A model generated the notes under the pieces. It ran no database searches, had not been told where the DNA came from, and saw nothing but the letters and a program-made list of their open reading frames with translations. From the NCBI GenBank assembly GCA_022661535.1, contig JAKULF010000007.1:124001-188000 (forward strand): a DNA stretch of 64,000 bases, given 5' to 3'. This stretch comes from Eutypa lata. Lineage: Eukaryota; Ascomycota; Sordariomycetes; Xylariales; Diatrypaceae. How positions within the stretch are numbered: position 1 is the stretch's first letter; each line of letters opens with the position of its first letter. Positions 25,137-37,066 of the stretch are shown piece after piece. The position numbers were made by a program, and so were the translations under genes.

Positions 25137-27631
25137 CTAGGTTCCTGCCGCAAAGTCGTCTTCCGACGAGAACGGGCGTATTATATTGGAGTCTGTAAGC
25201 CAGGAGTCCCACTGGTCCCAGGTGATGGTGTGTGTTGTGCTACTGTCCTCCATACTGTAATCTTGATCGAACATGAAACCCGGATATAGGTTTACGTCGT
25301 TCATATCACTGCTAGGGCCGTTATCAAACCCACAAGTGAATTGGAATGGAGCCCCTTCGACGGAAATAGGGGTATTGCCAGGAATATAACTTGGGGGTGG
25401 TAGTGATGTTATACTCTGCATGACATGCGTAGAACCTGAAGTACCGTTCAGATCGTTGACGTCGTTGTCGGATCTTGGCCTTGGTCTTATTCTCGGTCTC
25501 GATTTCGGTTTCGGGTCATTGTTGGGACCGTTTGCCTGTCCATGGCTGACTAGATCTACAGGTTGACTGCTCTCTGTATGGCGTTCTCGTCTCCTGGCTT
25601 TGGCGGCCTCGCGCTGCTGGCGCAGCTGCACAATGAAGTGAGGAGGGGGGTTTGTGTTCCCGTTCTGCAGTGCGGTTTCACGGTTTCCGTATGCTTTCAA
25701 GCAGAGACCGCCCACTGCTACGTGAATAGGTTTTCTCATGTCAAAAATCAGGTCCGGGTTGCTCTCGTATATACTACCGATGCGTTTCCATGCTTTGTCG
25801 GAATTTGTGTGGAGTGAATTGGCTCGGAGGGTGTCGAGGACGTGAATGATAGCGTGCCATTGCTGGAAATATGGCGCGTGCCACGCATATTGCTTTAGCT
25901 TGGGGTTGGACTGCAACATGTTGTGCTGCTCGAGAAGCTTTATACACAAGTCCCAGACCAATTGACGCTCAGCATGTGGTATCTGCTCTCTACTAGCCCA
26001 TCTTCGTGGGTGGTGCGACATGAAACGGACGATGTTTATAGAACATCGAGCCATTAACATTGTCATGAGCTGTAAAGGCTGCGAAGGGTCACAGTAGCGT
26101 AGGTATTTGGTTTCTAAGATTTCTTCAATCTCCCCGAAAGTTTCATCCATATCGGCCGGATCCTTTCCTATCGTATCAGGGTTCCACGGAGTGTAAGTCT
26201 TTCCTTGCCGGCGGAGGTTGGCGACACGGTCCGCAGCATATTTGAGGAGCTCACACTTTAAGGAAACGAATACGGCATCTGACAACTGATGCGACTCAGC
26301 CACGAGTGAAGTCATGCCTGGGTAGAGCTGATCATCGTTGATGTTGGTAGGCCAGTTTGTGGACTCGCCACCGGTGTGAAGATTTTGAAACTTGCCAATG
26401 CCACAAAGCTCGCCGGTACGGAAGTCATGCATCTTAAGTTGCCACCAGATACGTCTTCGCATCTCGGTCTCAAATGGAGGTAGACCTAAATGCACCCCGT
26501 CACGCTCAAGTCCCATGCCTTGTGCGATGCGAACAGCCACGCCTGTCAAGGACCAAACAGCGCGAGGTTCGTAAATATCTCTTACCGCGAGGAGATGAAT
26601 TATCAGTGCTTGAAGAACAACGAGGCTAGTGGTACTCATAAAATTGGCACGTGATAATGCTGCTTTTGTTGCGGATATATATCGTAATAGGAGGACTTTG
26701 CGAGGTTCTCGTAATCGTTGTTGACACTCATCCCCCGTCAGTGACATAACGGCTGCACTGTAAATGGCAAACATGAGAGCTTCAAAGTTCCTTGGTGCAG
26801 CCCCGATATTGGTCGCAGCTTTCTCGATTACCGGTTGCAGTGTAGGGACATGTATGATCTTCGTCAGCGGATCAATGTTCTCTATGAAGATTTGCCACAA
26901 TTGATGTATGCCTTCTGGTGGCGGATGACTAGACTTGGGGTTCGATCTAGGTGAGTTGCCGAGAACGAAGTCAAAGTCATCATCGGATCCTTCTAGGTCA
27001 TTTGTATCATCTGAGGAGTCATCCAAGGCATTCTGAGGATCGTAAAACTAATGGTACTATTAGTGTTTATGCCCATACGGATGTTCTATGTAGCCGGAGA
27101 TATGCATCAGGTTAGGGTACTCACCTCTTCTACTATTCTTGTCCATAAGATACTAAGCAAACATCAGCGTTTATACCTATATGCAGATTTCTAATAAGCT
27201 TACTTATCTATGAACTTGAAGCGACCAGGACTCTGTATCACTTGTGTCTTGGTGACGGATTGTCTTGGTTCAGGCTCAATGAACGCAGGCATATGCAACT
27301 GGGGTTCATCCGGAGCTACTACCAACGGGTGACTGACATCATGAGGTGATTCGGAGACGGAATCGTCTTGCAACTCATTCGGGTCAATGCCTTTCTCTCG
27401 GAATAGTGCTTCATAGTGTCTGAGTTGATCGGTTAGGATCTTCCGGGTGTTGAGACGTTTATGTCTATTTCGAAGCGGGTGCGAGGGATTGAAGACGCAG
27501 TCCACGTTATGTCTAACACATGCGCTACAGGGTGTCTTGCGGTCACACTTGACTTTGCGTTCAGCACAGCGTACGCAGGAATGGGTTGGTTTGTTGGGGA
27601 TGTTTGACGAGTAGGGTGCTGGGGTCGCCAT
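25137..27631 (-). CDS. Zn2Cys6 binuclear-cluster transcription factor
   Basis: Three exons, complement(27204-27631, 27125-27152, 25137-27047), including a 28-nt micro-exon; product 788 aa. The DNA-binding domain is CVRCAERKVKCDRKTPCSACVRHNVDC (Cys19, 22, 29, 35, 38, 45) in the C-x2-C-x6-C-x5-C-x2-C-x6-C pattern. It is followed by a basic linker and a probable short dimerisation helix (TDQLRHYEALFREKG). The fungal-specific regulatory domain begins near PLTKIIHVPTLQPVIEKA and contains FEALMFAIYSAAVMSL and the hallmark ERDGVHLGLPPFETEMRRRIWWQL. The C-terminus is Asp/Ser-rich and could be an activation region. It is divergent from the FAD monooxygenase at 28410 with 778 bp between starts, and is therefore a candidate local regulator. 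Targets are not known. Confidence 0.93.
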
Positions 27632-28409
27632 CGTTATAAATTTATGTTGGGTTGTGACTGAAGAGTTTACGTTATTATCTTCGTTGAATTAGAAGCGGAA
27701 GAAGATGCTTGACATGGCGAGAAGGACGCAAATCCTGTGCGAACTGGAAGTATTGAATTGAGGTCCTTCTTCAGTTCATTTGTATGGCCCCTGATTGGTG
27801 GGCCTGTTCGGACCCGACGATTCCCGAGCTTAAAGTGGGTATCCCCCGAATCCCGTGTCCGGGAGTTGCTGAAGGCGCAGCTAGAACAATCTAAGACCTA
27901 GATATACTAAGTAGATACTTTTAAATGAACTAGGAACCACTAAAATAGATTCGGAAACTACGTATGTTACTCAGCTATGCGATGAGAGCCCCAATGTATA
28001 GCTGTAGTCACCGGCATGATGCGTGTTTGTGGACGATTGACTCGGGGCAGTTCAGGGGTCGTGAAGTCTGACTAAAACCCCTAATCGGAACTCAATTCAT
28101 ACGAATAATGACGGCGCAAACCTGTGAAGCCGACTTGAACTACTCGGGCAACCCAATCATTCTCTCACAGTCTAACTCTCATCCAAGACCGCATCTAATC
28201 TACAAACATTGTCCGGTAAAAGGCCGACCCGAGCCAAGTCAAGGGACCAAGGTCAGACAAGCCCCCAGAAATTATTTCTAGATTCATCAGTCTAGCAGCA
28301 TGACAGATTACAAGTCCGGAGAAATTTCTCCTAGCTAATATAAATAGGTAGGGTATGCACATCTCCCGGTAGATTCTGAGATACAATAGTCAACAGGCAA
28401 CTCCCCCAA
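27632..28409. promoter_or_regulatory. Shared upstream region, Zn2Cys6 regulator / FAD monooxygenase
   Basis: Both genes start outward from this 778-bp stretch. CGG-containing words of the kind bound by Zn2Cys6 proteins are present (for example around 27809-27866), but no inverted CGG pair is certain enough to call. Confidence 0.45.
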
Positions 28410-29780
28410 ATGATAGCTCGCAATCTCAGACTAGCTAATATCATACACCCTCTGCCGTCTAGGACAGCATTCAGCCAGAGCATTTCAATCCGTCCACCCA
28501 ATTCATACAACTTCCAGCGCCAATCATCGCCAGCTATGTCATCTCAACCGAGGATCGCCATTGTTGGCGGAGGACCCGCTGGGTTGACCATGGGTCTCTT
28601 GCTCCATAAGCATCGCATTCCGTTCACTATCTTTGAGCTTCGCCAGGAGCCCACCGAGGAAGAGCTGGCTAAGCCATCCGGGATGCTCGACCTCCATGTG
28701 GAGTCTGGGCTTGCCGTCATCAAGGAATGTGGTTTGGATGACGACTTCGCACCACTCACTGGGGAATGTACCGAAGACTTCATAGTCGCAGAGAGGAGCG
28801 GGAAAATCCTCCACATAATGGGAGGGGATGGTACACGTCCTGAGATCTCCCGTAATAATTTGACTAAGCTCCTACTCGGCAATATTCCAACGGAGAGCAT
28901 CAAGTGGGGTCATAAACTCCTATCTGCTTCTATCAGGCCAGCCACGTCATCCAGCCATGACGGAACCGAGACTGAGCTCGACTTTGGTACAAGCGGCCAG
29001 CACACATTCGACTTGGTGGTTGGCGCGGACGGTGCGTGGTCCAAGGTCCGCCAGATACTGACGGACACGAAGCCGTATTATACCGGCATGCAGAACATCG
29101 CAACCACGATTAGGGGGATAACCAAAAAGTACCCGCATCTTGCTAAGCTTGTCGGGTCTGGATCTTTCAGCTCGTTCGGAAACAAGCACGCGGTAATATC
29201 ACAACACGGACCTTTCGACTCGTCGAAGGTGTACATGTGGCTCACACACCCCGACGAAAACTTCGCCACCAACTCCGGCCTGGCTGGTAAGTCGGCTGCA
29301 AGTGCTAAAGACAAGCTACTCGGAGACAATGCGCTGCTTGGCACCTATGGCGCCGCAATAAAGGAACTGGTAGCTACCGCGTGTGATGAAGAATCAGCAG
29401 ATAATCCCGGTGCGAGCCTAGACATCAAAGCGCTCTACACGCTGCCCCATGGAAGTTCCTGGGAACACAGAGCTGGTGTAACCCTTGTCGGTGACGCGGC
29501 TCATCTGATGCTGCCAAACGGAGAGGGTGTCAACTCCGCCATGTTCGACTCACTTCTACTATCCCAAGCCATTATCAAGGCATACAAGACAGCTGAAGAG
29601 AACAATGGGTCGTTTCAAGTCATATTCGATCCGCTTTTGATTGAGTATGAGGCCGCTTTGGTGGAACGTGCAAAGGAAGCAGGCAACGATACAGAGGGCC
29701 TGATTGGGAAAATGTTTGGAACCGATGATGCAGCATACGATTTTGCTAGCTTTCTCCAAAGCGCGAAACAACCGGAGTAA
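28410..29780 (+). CDS. FAD-dependent monooxygenase (PHBH / TetX-like)
   Basis: One exon, 456 aa from the first ATG, or 414 aa from the ATG at 28536 (MSSQPRIAIVGGGPAGL). The shorter start places the Rossmann motif at the very N-terminus, as usual for this family; the longer one adds a Ser/Arg-containing leader that could target mitochondria. Motifs: GGGPAGL (dinucleotide binding), VVGADGAWSKVRQ (DG motif) and VTLVGDAAHLMLPNGEGVNSAM (GD motif binding FAD ribityl). The LxGPxGEGVN-like MLPNGEGVN and overall length resemble tetracycline-modifying and salicylate-type hydroxylases of fungi. The reaction would be NAD(P)H- and O2-dependent hydroxylation of an unknown aromatic or polycyclic substrate. 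It is divergent from a Zn2Cys6 regulator and convergent with a sulfotransferase-like gene. Confidence 0.92.
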   Translation: MIARNLRLANIIHPLPSRTAFSQSISIRPPNSYNFQRQSSPAMSSQPRIAIVGGGPAGLTMGLLLHKHRIPFTIFELRQEPTEEELAKPSGMLDLHVESGLAVIKECGLDDDFAPLTGECTEDFIVAERSGKILHIMGGDGTRPEISRNNLTKLLLGNIPTESIKWGHKLLSASIRPATSSSHDGTETELDFGTSGQHTFDLVVGADGAWSKVRQILTDTKPYYTGMQNIATTIRGITKKYPHLAKLVGSGSFSSFGNKHAVISQHGPFDSSKVYMWLTHPDENFATNSGLAGKSAASAKDKLLGDNALLGTYGAAIKELVATACDEESADNPGASLDIKALYTLPHGSSWEHRAGVTLVGDAAHLMLPNGEGVNSAMFDSLLLSQAIIKAYKTAEENNGSFQVIFDPLLIEYEAALVERAKEAGNDTEGLIGKMFGTDDAAYDFASFLQSAKQPE

Positions 29781-30060
29781 GGTGTAGGAGATATATTCAG
29801 AGATGGTTATGCTACACCGCGGGGATGAGGGCATATATCAACTAAGAGAAAGGAGAATATGAGATACTTGAACACCGAAGGGTACTAGCGGAATATTAAC
29901 ACCATATGTAACATTTAACACTTCAATAGGCCATGTTGTCTTTGAAGCAAGTCGACCCTACTCCTCGTATTAATCTATATCTCTCACTTAATATACTTCA
30001 ATAACAGAACCTTCCCAATAGTATGCATTGCAATGATTAATATGTAACACTGCGTCATGA
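29781..30060. terminator. Short convergent 3' region, FAD monooxygenase / sulfotransferase-like
   Basis: 280 bp between two stop codons facing each other; both polyadenylation regions must lie here, so the transcripts may overlap. Confidence 0.5.
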
Positions 30061-31088
30061 CTAACGATACCATGATAATGCAATAACAGGCGCGACGATG
30101 GCTGCCGTCGTAGCCAATAACGGAAAGACGCCTTTGGCTATCCAGCCGTTCATCAGCTTCACAAACTCCTTAGGCTCATTCCCACGTGGATACCGGGTAT
30201 TGGGAATGTCATGACCCAGGAATGGACATATCTCTTTCCAGTCTAGGCCATCCTCAAGACTGACAACTAACAGCCTGTCCTTAGGGACCATGGCCTTAAT
30301 TAAAGCATTGCTGTTAGAATGATTAGCGGGCTAAGCTGTGGTCATGTTTTGTCTGGCTACGACTTGGGGAACGTACTGGTCATTATATGTCTTGATGGCC
30401 TCGGCATCATCGCCGAGGGGTTTGTCCTTCCAGACGTGCCGTGGTGCCAACCTCCCAAACTCGACCCAAGCCGCCATGAATCCACTCATACACCCCATGT
30501 AGCAGACTGGGAAGGATGTCACGAGCGATGCCATCTTTAACATAGTCTTATTGACAGATTGCACCCATCTCTGCGGATTCCGTGTTGTGAGGATAAACTT
30601 CGCGTCGGGATACGCAGCGATTAGGTCGAGAGCAAAGAAGCTTGTTACATCGAGGATGGCCTGTGTTGAGCTTTAGCTGCGGTTCGATAAACAATAACTA
30701 GTTGAGTATGGATAGAAGGAGGGCAAGGAGAGATGGTAATAAAAAAGGAGATAGGGAGAACAAACATCATAATCCGCAAGCCACTTATCAAACTCATGTC
30801 TCCCGTATATCTCACCCTCGCCGTGATACTTGGCTCTGATACCATCGTTTAGGATATTGATGTGTGATGCTCCTGTTTCGAAAACGGTTTTCATATGGTA
30901 CGGCTTATATCCTAGTATTTCTAAGGCATGCATCAAGCCCATAGTTCCATTGCTGTAGTGACAGAGAGTCAGGGGTATTGCCAACAGGAGAAAGACGGCA
31001 CAGGACCTTACCGCGGAAAGCTCAAGACTATCACCTTCTTATCCTTCACCGTGGAAGGCTCTGAGACCTGGTTTATATGACGAGACAT
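30061..31088 (-). CDS. Sulfotransferase-family P-loop protein, C-terminal TM anchor
   Basis: Four exons, complement(31012-31088, 30766-30952, 30377-30660, 30061-30310), give 265 aa. The start is ATG at 31088. The junctions restore family motifs: SFPRNGTMGLMHALEILGYK (PAPS 5'-phosphosulfate-loop type, residues 23-42), FILTTRNPQRW (the 3'-phosphate-binding Arg region) and the YNDHNALIKAMVPKDRLL stretch. Donors are GTAAGG, GTTTGT and GTACGT. This is the fungal 'sulfotransferase family 4' type, whose substrates are mostly unknown. The C-terminus has a hydrophobic helix (GVFPLLATTAAIVAPVIALSW) ending two residues before the stop, so a tail anchor in the ER or another membrane is likely. It lies tail-to-tail with the FAD monooxygenase, with 280 bp between stop codons. 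Confidence 0.88.
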
Positions 31089-33818
31089 GACTGAAGCCAG
31101 CAAAGTAAGGATATGATATAGATTCTATGGACGTAGAAACGAAACATCCATCGTGAAGAAGTTTGATGAAACGTTCTCTTAATAAACAACCCATCGCCCA
31201 ACTTCGGCGGCGCAGCTCGGATCCGACAGGACCAGTTGTCCTCACCAAACAATACCATTCTCGATTATATGGCCCAGCAGCAGCCCATAAACCCGTTAGA
31301 AATCATATCCGATAGAAGGACAGCCCAATCATGGCATCAAGCTGACGGAGTTTAGGTGGAGCTAAACCTTTAGCGAGAGCTCCCTCGGTACCGAGCCATG
31401 TGGCACAGGCCGCATAGTCATCGGAGAGGACCACGACAGCAGCTTCGCGGTGGGATAAGCATGTCATTAAATACGTTGTTTGATAAATGGTATATTACTA
31501 CACTGGGCAAATGTGGCGTTGCCTTGGTTCAATCCCGTCAGCCCTATCACCTTCGTCGGGCCACATGTGTGCAAGTAATGCACGCTATACGCACCGCACG
31601 TAAATAGGATGTTGCACCAAATTGAAAACCTTGAGGTCCTAACTAGGTAGTATAATTCCTGCTGGTAAGATCATAATGTTATGCTCAATACGAAGTATGA
31701 GAACCTTACGCCGGTTCTCAGGGTGTCATAACGAGAGCCGAACTTGTATCACGACCTGATATCTGTAATAGGCAACTGGCTAGAAGCATCGATCGCGAGA
31801 CCAGCTTTTATTGGTGTACTTACGCGTCCCTCTTACTACACAAATATAATAAGGTGGGTTCTTATATAAGATACAACTTCTAGCCCGTGGTAGCTAGTTA
31901 TGACTTGGTGGTTATTCTCTGTTGTATTTAGACAAGAGTTGCCCACAATGTTGCGGACCGGATTCGGAACTCAAACCCCGTCACGAGCCGATCGCATGAT
32001 GATTTCTGCGAAACAACTTCGATAAATTGGCACTCTCTATGCATTGTTGCCGCAGAGCATGGGCGGACGGACATAAGGACTATCAATTCCAATCTACCTC
32101 CAGAGATGAGACCGACAACGATGTATTTTGTGATAGGCGAAAAGAAAGACTGGGAATGCCAAATCTAGATCTTACGGAAAGATGGTTTCCCACGACTCTG
32201 GTCATTGGTCAATCAATTCCCGCGCCCAGATCCATACCGAGTGCGACGTGCAGTGACAACTGCTAATGACGCAACTATCCTTGGCGATTGAGTACCTACC
32301 TACCACCACTGTAATGCGATAATGTGCTTAATGCCCTGTGAAAAGACTCAAATTTGGAGTAATCACTTATGTTGTTACGCGTGTATCTCACTCTGCAATG
32401 GCAAATTACAATTAGACCGTGTCTGCTAAACAACGCAGGTTTAGGCGTGATTCGTAGTGACAAGCAAAGATCGGCTATGAAATCTGGTCGCGAAAAACTC
32501 TGCTGATCTTCAACTTGATAATTTTGTAATCCTAGCCAATAGTTATTCTGGAAACACCAGGAACCAGGTATATATGTAGTTAGACTGAAGCTGTCATGTT
32601 TCAATGGTGAATAACAGGAGTCAATGATCAAGGTTAGGTAAGTAAGTTAGGATATAATATCTGATTCGTCACACCTCTGTGTTAATGCAAGTGATAAAAA
32701 GAATCACTCAGAATGTAACTAGAGTAGGCATGCTTTCTGCCTTTGGGCATTATCGTGATAAGTAAAACGTAGAAATCCTTCAAGTAATTCCAAATCGGTT
32801 AAACCTGCGCCCGTGGGAGACTTCATGAAATGAAACAACGGTCCCCTGTCAGAGACTCAGCTGTGCCACATAGATAGGGGATAGGTCGGATAGTTGGATG
32901 AGTTTCGAAACTCCCCCGCAAAGCTTGGGTTCAGTAACCCCGCCGCCGTTCACTGGTTTCCACGTTTCCTTGCCCCTGAACTAATGCAGGTGTTGTGGTT
33001 GCGGGCTTGCTGCAAGGGGTTTATGTAAGTGATATTTCGTCTTTAGATATGTATGTAACTAACGGTTGGACCCCTGAATTGCCTACCTTAGAAGGTTACG
33101 ATCGGGCGTCATGTTCGCGATCAAATGAATACAACCAACGAAGTACGGCATTTACTTGATAGGCTGCGTCTGGTAACTTCTTCTTCACCGGTGGAAGTTC
33201 TATAAAACCCACATTGTAGAGATTAACCAGGTTCTAACAGGAGACTCGTCATCTAGCTCGTAGAAAACCGATATACCCTGAAGGGGTATCTAACCTGCGA
33301 TCTTTCAATATCTACAATTTCTATGTGCATACGGGTAAATACAACAGCAGTCTGTTAGTCCACAAATCAAAGAAATCCCAACGATTGTTGGTGTTAGGGT
33401 AAGGTATCCTTGCTCCGCGAAAGCTACCCAGACCTCTTCTGTAACAACTCAACCCTGTAGTGGTCCTGCCAGTCAGGGTTTAAGGATATACATTCTCGGT
33501 TAGGGAGTGGTAGGTAGACCTGTCGTGGGCGGTGAAGTCTGTTATCATTTGGTCGCATTGGGAATGAGAATGAGTTTCCATAATTCCATATATCGACAAC
33601 TTCTACTCCCTCTGCCTATGTACGAAGGTTGGAAACTTGTGAAGTTAGTTGAACATCACCGTCCTTCATCGCCAACTAACTACCTACTCTTTCTTCCACG
33701 CACATCCTCTGGATAGGAAACATTCATTTTTTGCTTGTTTTTCTCGCATTTTACATACATCCCTATCTATTGCCTTTGCCTTAATCAGTAATTCGCTCAC
33801 TTCGAGATTCAACCGAAA
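31089..33818. other. Long intergenic stretch
   Basis: About 2.7 kb without a supported gene. Open frames on both strands are short and unlike proteins. A lone B-box-like GGTTCAATCCC at about 31529-31539 has no tRNA-like context. Confidence 0.5.
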
Positions 33819-34471
33819 ATGCAGTTCAGAATCATCGCTCTTTCGCTGGTCGCGTCGCTGGTCGCCGCAGACAGCGTTCAGGACCTCATCGCGCAGGTCC
33901 CTCAATGCGCGGTTCCCTGCCTCAACAATGCTGCGAAAAAGGTTGGCTGCTCCGCGACCGACAACTCGTGCAAGTGCAACAAGTCGACTGAGCTAGCGAG
34001 CCAGGCCATCGTCTGTGTCTCATCATCGTGCAGCACTGACGAACTAGGCAGTATGTTTCCACTATCTCCGTTGTCCACCCTTCCTCCCCCCCCCCTTTTC
34101 CCCCTTCCCTTCCCATTCCTTCCCTCTCGTTCCAGTAGCGTAAAAGAAGAAGGGGAAGAGAAGGTTACCACAAGATGAAAGACAACCTGCTAGTTAATAC
34201 CGATAACTAACTACTCCAAACAGAGACCACCGAGCTCACGAGCGAGATCTGCCTCGCGGTTCTGAAGCAGGCGGGCGGTGACGCCGCCAACTCGGCTGTT
34301 TCTTCGGCCGGCGCCGCGGCGACGTCCGCCATCTCCGACGCCCTCGACCTGCCGAGTGCGACTGCGGCTGCGACCGGCTCGTCGACAACCCCGACAACGG
34401 CCGATGCTGTACGCGTTGGAGCCGGTATGGGTCTCGTTGGGGTTGCTGCCATGGCCATCATGGCTCTGTAA
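33819..34471 (+). CDS. CFEM-domain protein, probably GPI-anchored
   Basis: Two exons, 33819-34050 and 34224-34471, joined A|AG in phase; product 159 aa. The signal peptide is MQFRIIALSLVASLVAADS (cleavage near Ala16-Asp18). The mature N-terminus has the eight cysteines of a CFEM domain: QCAVPC, VGC, DNSCKC, IVC, SSSC and, across the intron, SEIC. The Asp in CSATDNSC is the axial haem-iron position in characterised CFEM proteins. A Ser/Thr/Ala-rich stalk and a hydrophobic C-terminus (VGAGMGLVGVAAMAIMAL) after small residues indicate a GPI signal. CFEM proteins function in haem/iron uptake, cell-wall stability or host interaction. The 173-nt intron contains a C-rich tract. Confidence 0.93.
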
Positions 34472-34838
34472 AAGAACCATGCCGCATCGTACCTATCTAT
34501 ATATGCCTCTACCTATGTGTATCCATAGATGTCGCGTAGAGGCGACTGGCTTGATGTGAATCTTGTGTGGTTTAACAATAAACCGGTGATTTCGCTGAAA
34601 AAGATGGACGGACCCCTAAGAGTTAATGTGCTAAAATAAAGGGGTCTGACGGAACTATTCTTTCTTTCTATTTCTACCAATTCTATCTTGACCCTTTATA
34701 TATCTATATCTGCCCGTCTACCCGTACACCCATGTCTGTTTGATGGTCGATATCGTAACTCCGCCCGCATCCCAAGAACATCATCTCATGTAACGTCTAT
34801 CCAATACCACGTAGAACTCTATATGAATCGTAGATCAT
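34472..34838. other. Intergenic, convergent 3' regions
   Basis: Between the CFEM and thioesterase-like genes. Nothing specific seen. Confidence 0.5.
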
Positions 34839-35970
34839 TCAAAGTCCGAACTTCCCCAAAACGCCCTCTTCACCACCGGTGAACAGGCTCTGCATCTCAT
34901 CCAAATTGGCGAATTGCTGCGCGAATTCTAGGCCCTTCTTCAATTCCTCATCAGTCCGTTTCCAGTCCCAAGTATTCGGCTCGGCTTCGTCTAGGACACC
35001 GCCGGTGACTGGTCCTGTCGGTTTCGCCGCGCCGTTCTCGGTGGTCGTGACCCAGCCGCCTGGGCGCTCGGGCAGCAATCCGCTCGCATCGATTATAATA
35101 GCAGGGTGTACCGTCAAGCGACCGATCTTGAAGACGTACTTGCTAACAGCGGTGGCGTGGACCTTCTTCTCCCAGTCCTGAGGCACGCTCGCGCTCTTCC
35201 TCGTCGGTCCAAAGCTCTTACCATCCCAGGATCTCGGCTTGACCGCGCCCTTCTCCACGAAGTGCGTGACGATGTACATCCACTTGCGATCCCAGGCTAG
35301 GACGCGCGACCACATCTCGAACTTGGCGTAAGGCTTGATCTCCCTCTTGAAGGAGCACTGCACGGCGCCCAGCATGATGCCGAGCTTGCCCTTGGCGGGC
35401 TTCGAGGGGTCCGAGGGGTCCATGACCAGTTTCGTCTTGGCATTCGTTGCTACATCGTGCAGGCCGCGGCAGAAGAGGTGGCTGACGAGATGGGTACGGC
35501 TAACATCGAGATCGGCGAAGTACGTCGAATTGGACTTGTGGATGTTGTAGTCGACTTCGAGCAAGGCGACGTGCGATTCGGTAATGACCGGATGGAATAG
35601 CTTGTCGGGCGTGTGCTTATGGAACTTCTGGAAGTAAAGGATGCCGATCAAGCCGTGCCATACCCGGATCTTTTACATCGGAAGTGTCAGTATCCAACTT
35701 CAACGCATGTCACCTACAAAGTAAAGCAACGATATGTATGCACGCGACGGTGGTTTCACGTACAGTCCAAGTGAATGGTAAACTCTTCCAGTTTATGATT
35801 ACAAGGATCAGCGCTATTATACGGCTATACTTCCCAGGTCCCGTAAAGAACGTCTTGACCAGCTCCGCGACGTTCAGATCGAACTTGTATGCGCCATAGG
35901 CAATGGCAGATGTGACCGTGGGCAACGCAACCCATGCTGCACTCTTTATTTTTGCGGCGGAGGAAGCCAT
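34839..35970 (-). CDS. Membrane-anchored thioesterase-superfamily (hot-dog fold) protein
   Basis: Two exons, complement(35764-35970, 34839-35669), phase 0, GTACGT donor; product 345 aa. The N-terminal 65 residues include one or two hydrophobic segments (WVALPTVTSAIAYGAYKF; KYSRIIALILVIINWKSLPF) and IRVWHGLIGI, suggesting membrane attachment. The hot-dog fold follows: HPVITESHVALLEVDYNIHKSNSTYFADLDVSRTHLVSHLF, then LGAVQCSFKREIKPYAKFEMWSRVLAWDRKWMYIVTHFVE. These are features of the 4HBT_2 group (THEM6/Yiii-like, often annotated as capsule-related in error). The N-S-T-Y-F-x-D-L-D-x-S-R element corresponds to the usual N-x-x-Y-x-x-x-x-D helix. Acyl-CoA thioester hydrolysis is the family inference; the substrate is unknown. 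Confidence 0.85.
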
Positions 35971-37066
35971 AGATTGGATAGTTCCGACGTCGGTAGCTCG
36001 TTTGTGCGACTACGGCGGTCTCGGTATCGTTTTCGAAGAATACTCTTCCCGACGCGTGACGATGGTAGCGATTCTAGAGCGAAGAGCACCGAATAGGAGA
36101 ACGATAACAACGATAGCCCAAAGGGGCACTACTCTTAGATAACACAAGATGGTACTCGTACACTGCGAAAGAACTTGGGTGCCTGGTGTAAGCGGCATTT
36201 GGCGAATGAGAAAACAGCGGGCGATAACGCCTTTACATAGTTGTCAATTATATAATTACAAATCAGGTAGGTGGATAACGACAGGTAACTAAGTCATCGC
36301 GAGTCCGTTTATAGCGCAGTACAAGTCTTCTGGAACCACTTGAAACGCTAGAAAATATGTCTTGGTGGAAGTTAGTCCAAAGAGACGACGATATGGTAAG
36401 AAAACAGCCTCAACAGTTGAATCATGTAGTTAAGGGTCCTAGGCAATAAGGTATGAGAAATGAGAAACCTTCCTGCCGAGGTGCCGAGGTACTGCCAAAT
36501 TCGGCAAGCTGAAAGGAAGAAAGTTTATCATATGGTCCAAGCGTTGCTACTGATACTCCTTGAAAAGGGGTAAAAAACTGACATTAGCTAAGCGAATTAC
36601 GGTGACTAGTTAATTGTGTTCTCTCTACAAAGATCTTTGGTAAGATTGTGTCATCATTATGCTTAATCCCGACCCGCCCGACTTTACCGGACGTAGTTCT
36701 AAAAGGTTTTGACCTCCGAGTCCGAGATACTATTCTTGCGGGGCCGAGCCATCCTTCCTACATATTCCAGTAAATACAGAATTCAAACCGTACGCTTAAT
36801 CCCGAGATTCAATGTGGTAGGCCCTGAGGCGCACATAGTTTGAAGTCAGCATACATGAATATTGAGTTGTCCGAATTAGTGACAGCTACATTTAATATTA
36901 ACACAAATAATCGATACATACTTAAATCTGGAGGGGTTCTAATTGCTCTTATAAAAACGAAACAGGGTTACTTAGCAGGACCGCTAATATGCTAGATGAA
37001 CGTCGTAAAAGGATTCGCCTTCAGGAATTCAAACATAGTGCTCACTACACCCAGAGGCTGGATATT
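35971..37066. other. Intergenic
   Basis: Promoter side of the thioesterase-like gene and 3' side of the next minus-strand gene. No supported gene. Confidence 0.5.

Noticed and set aside
32296..32631. 111-codon open frame on the minus strand
   Set aside because: No recognisable protein features; lies in a long non-coding stretch.
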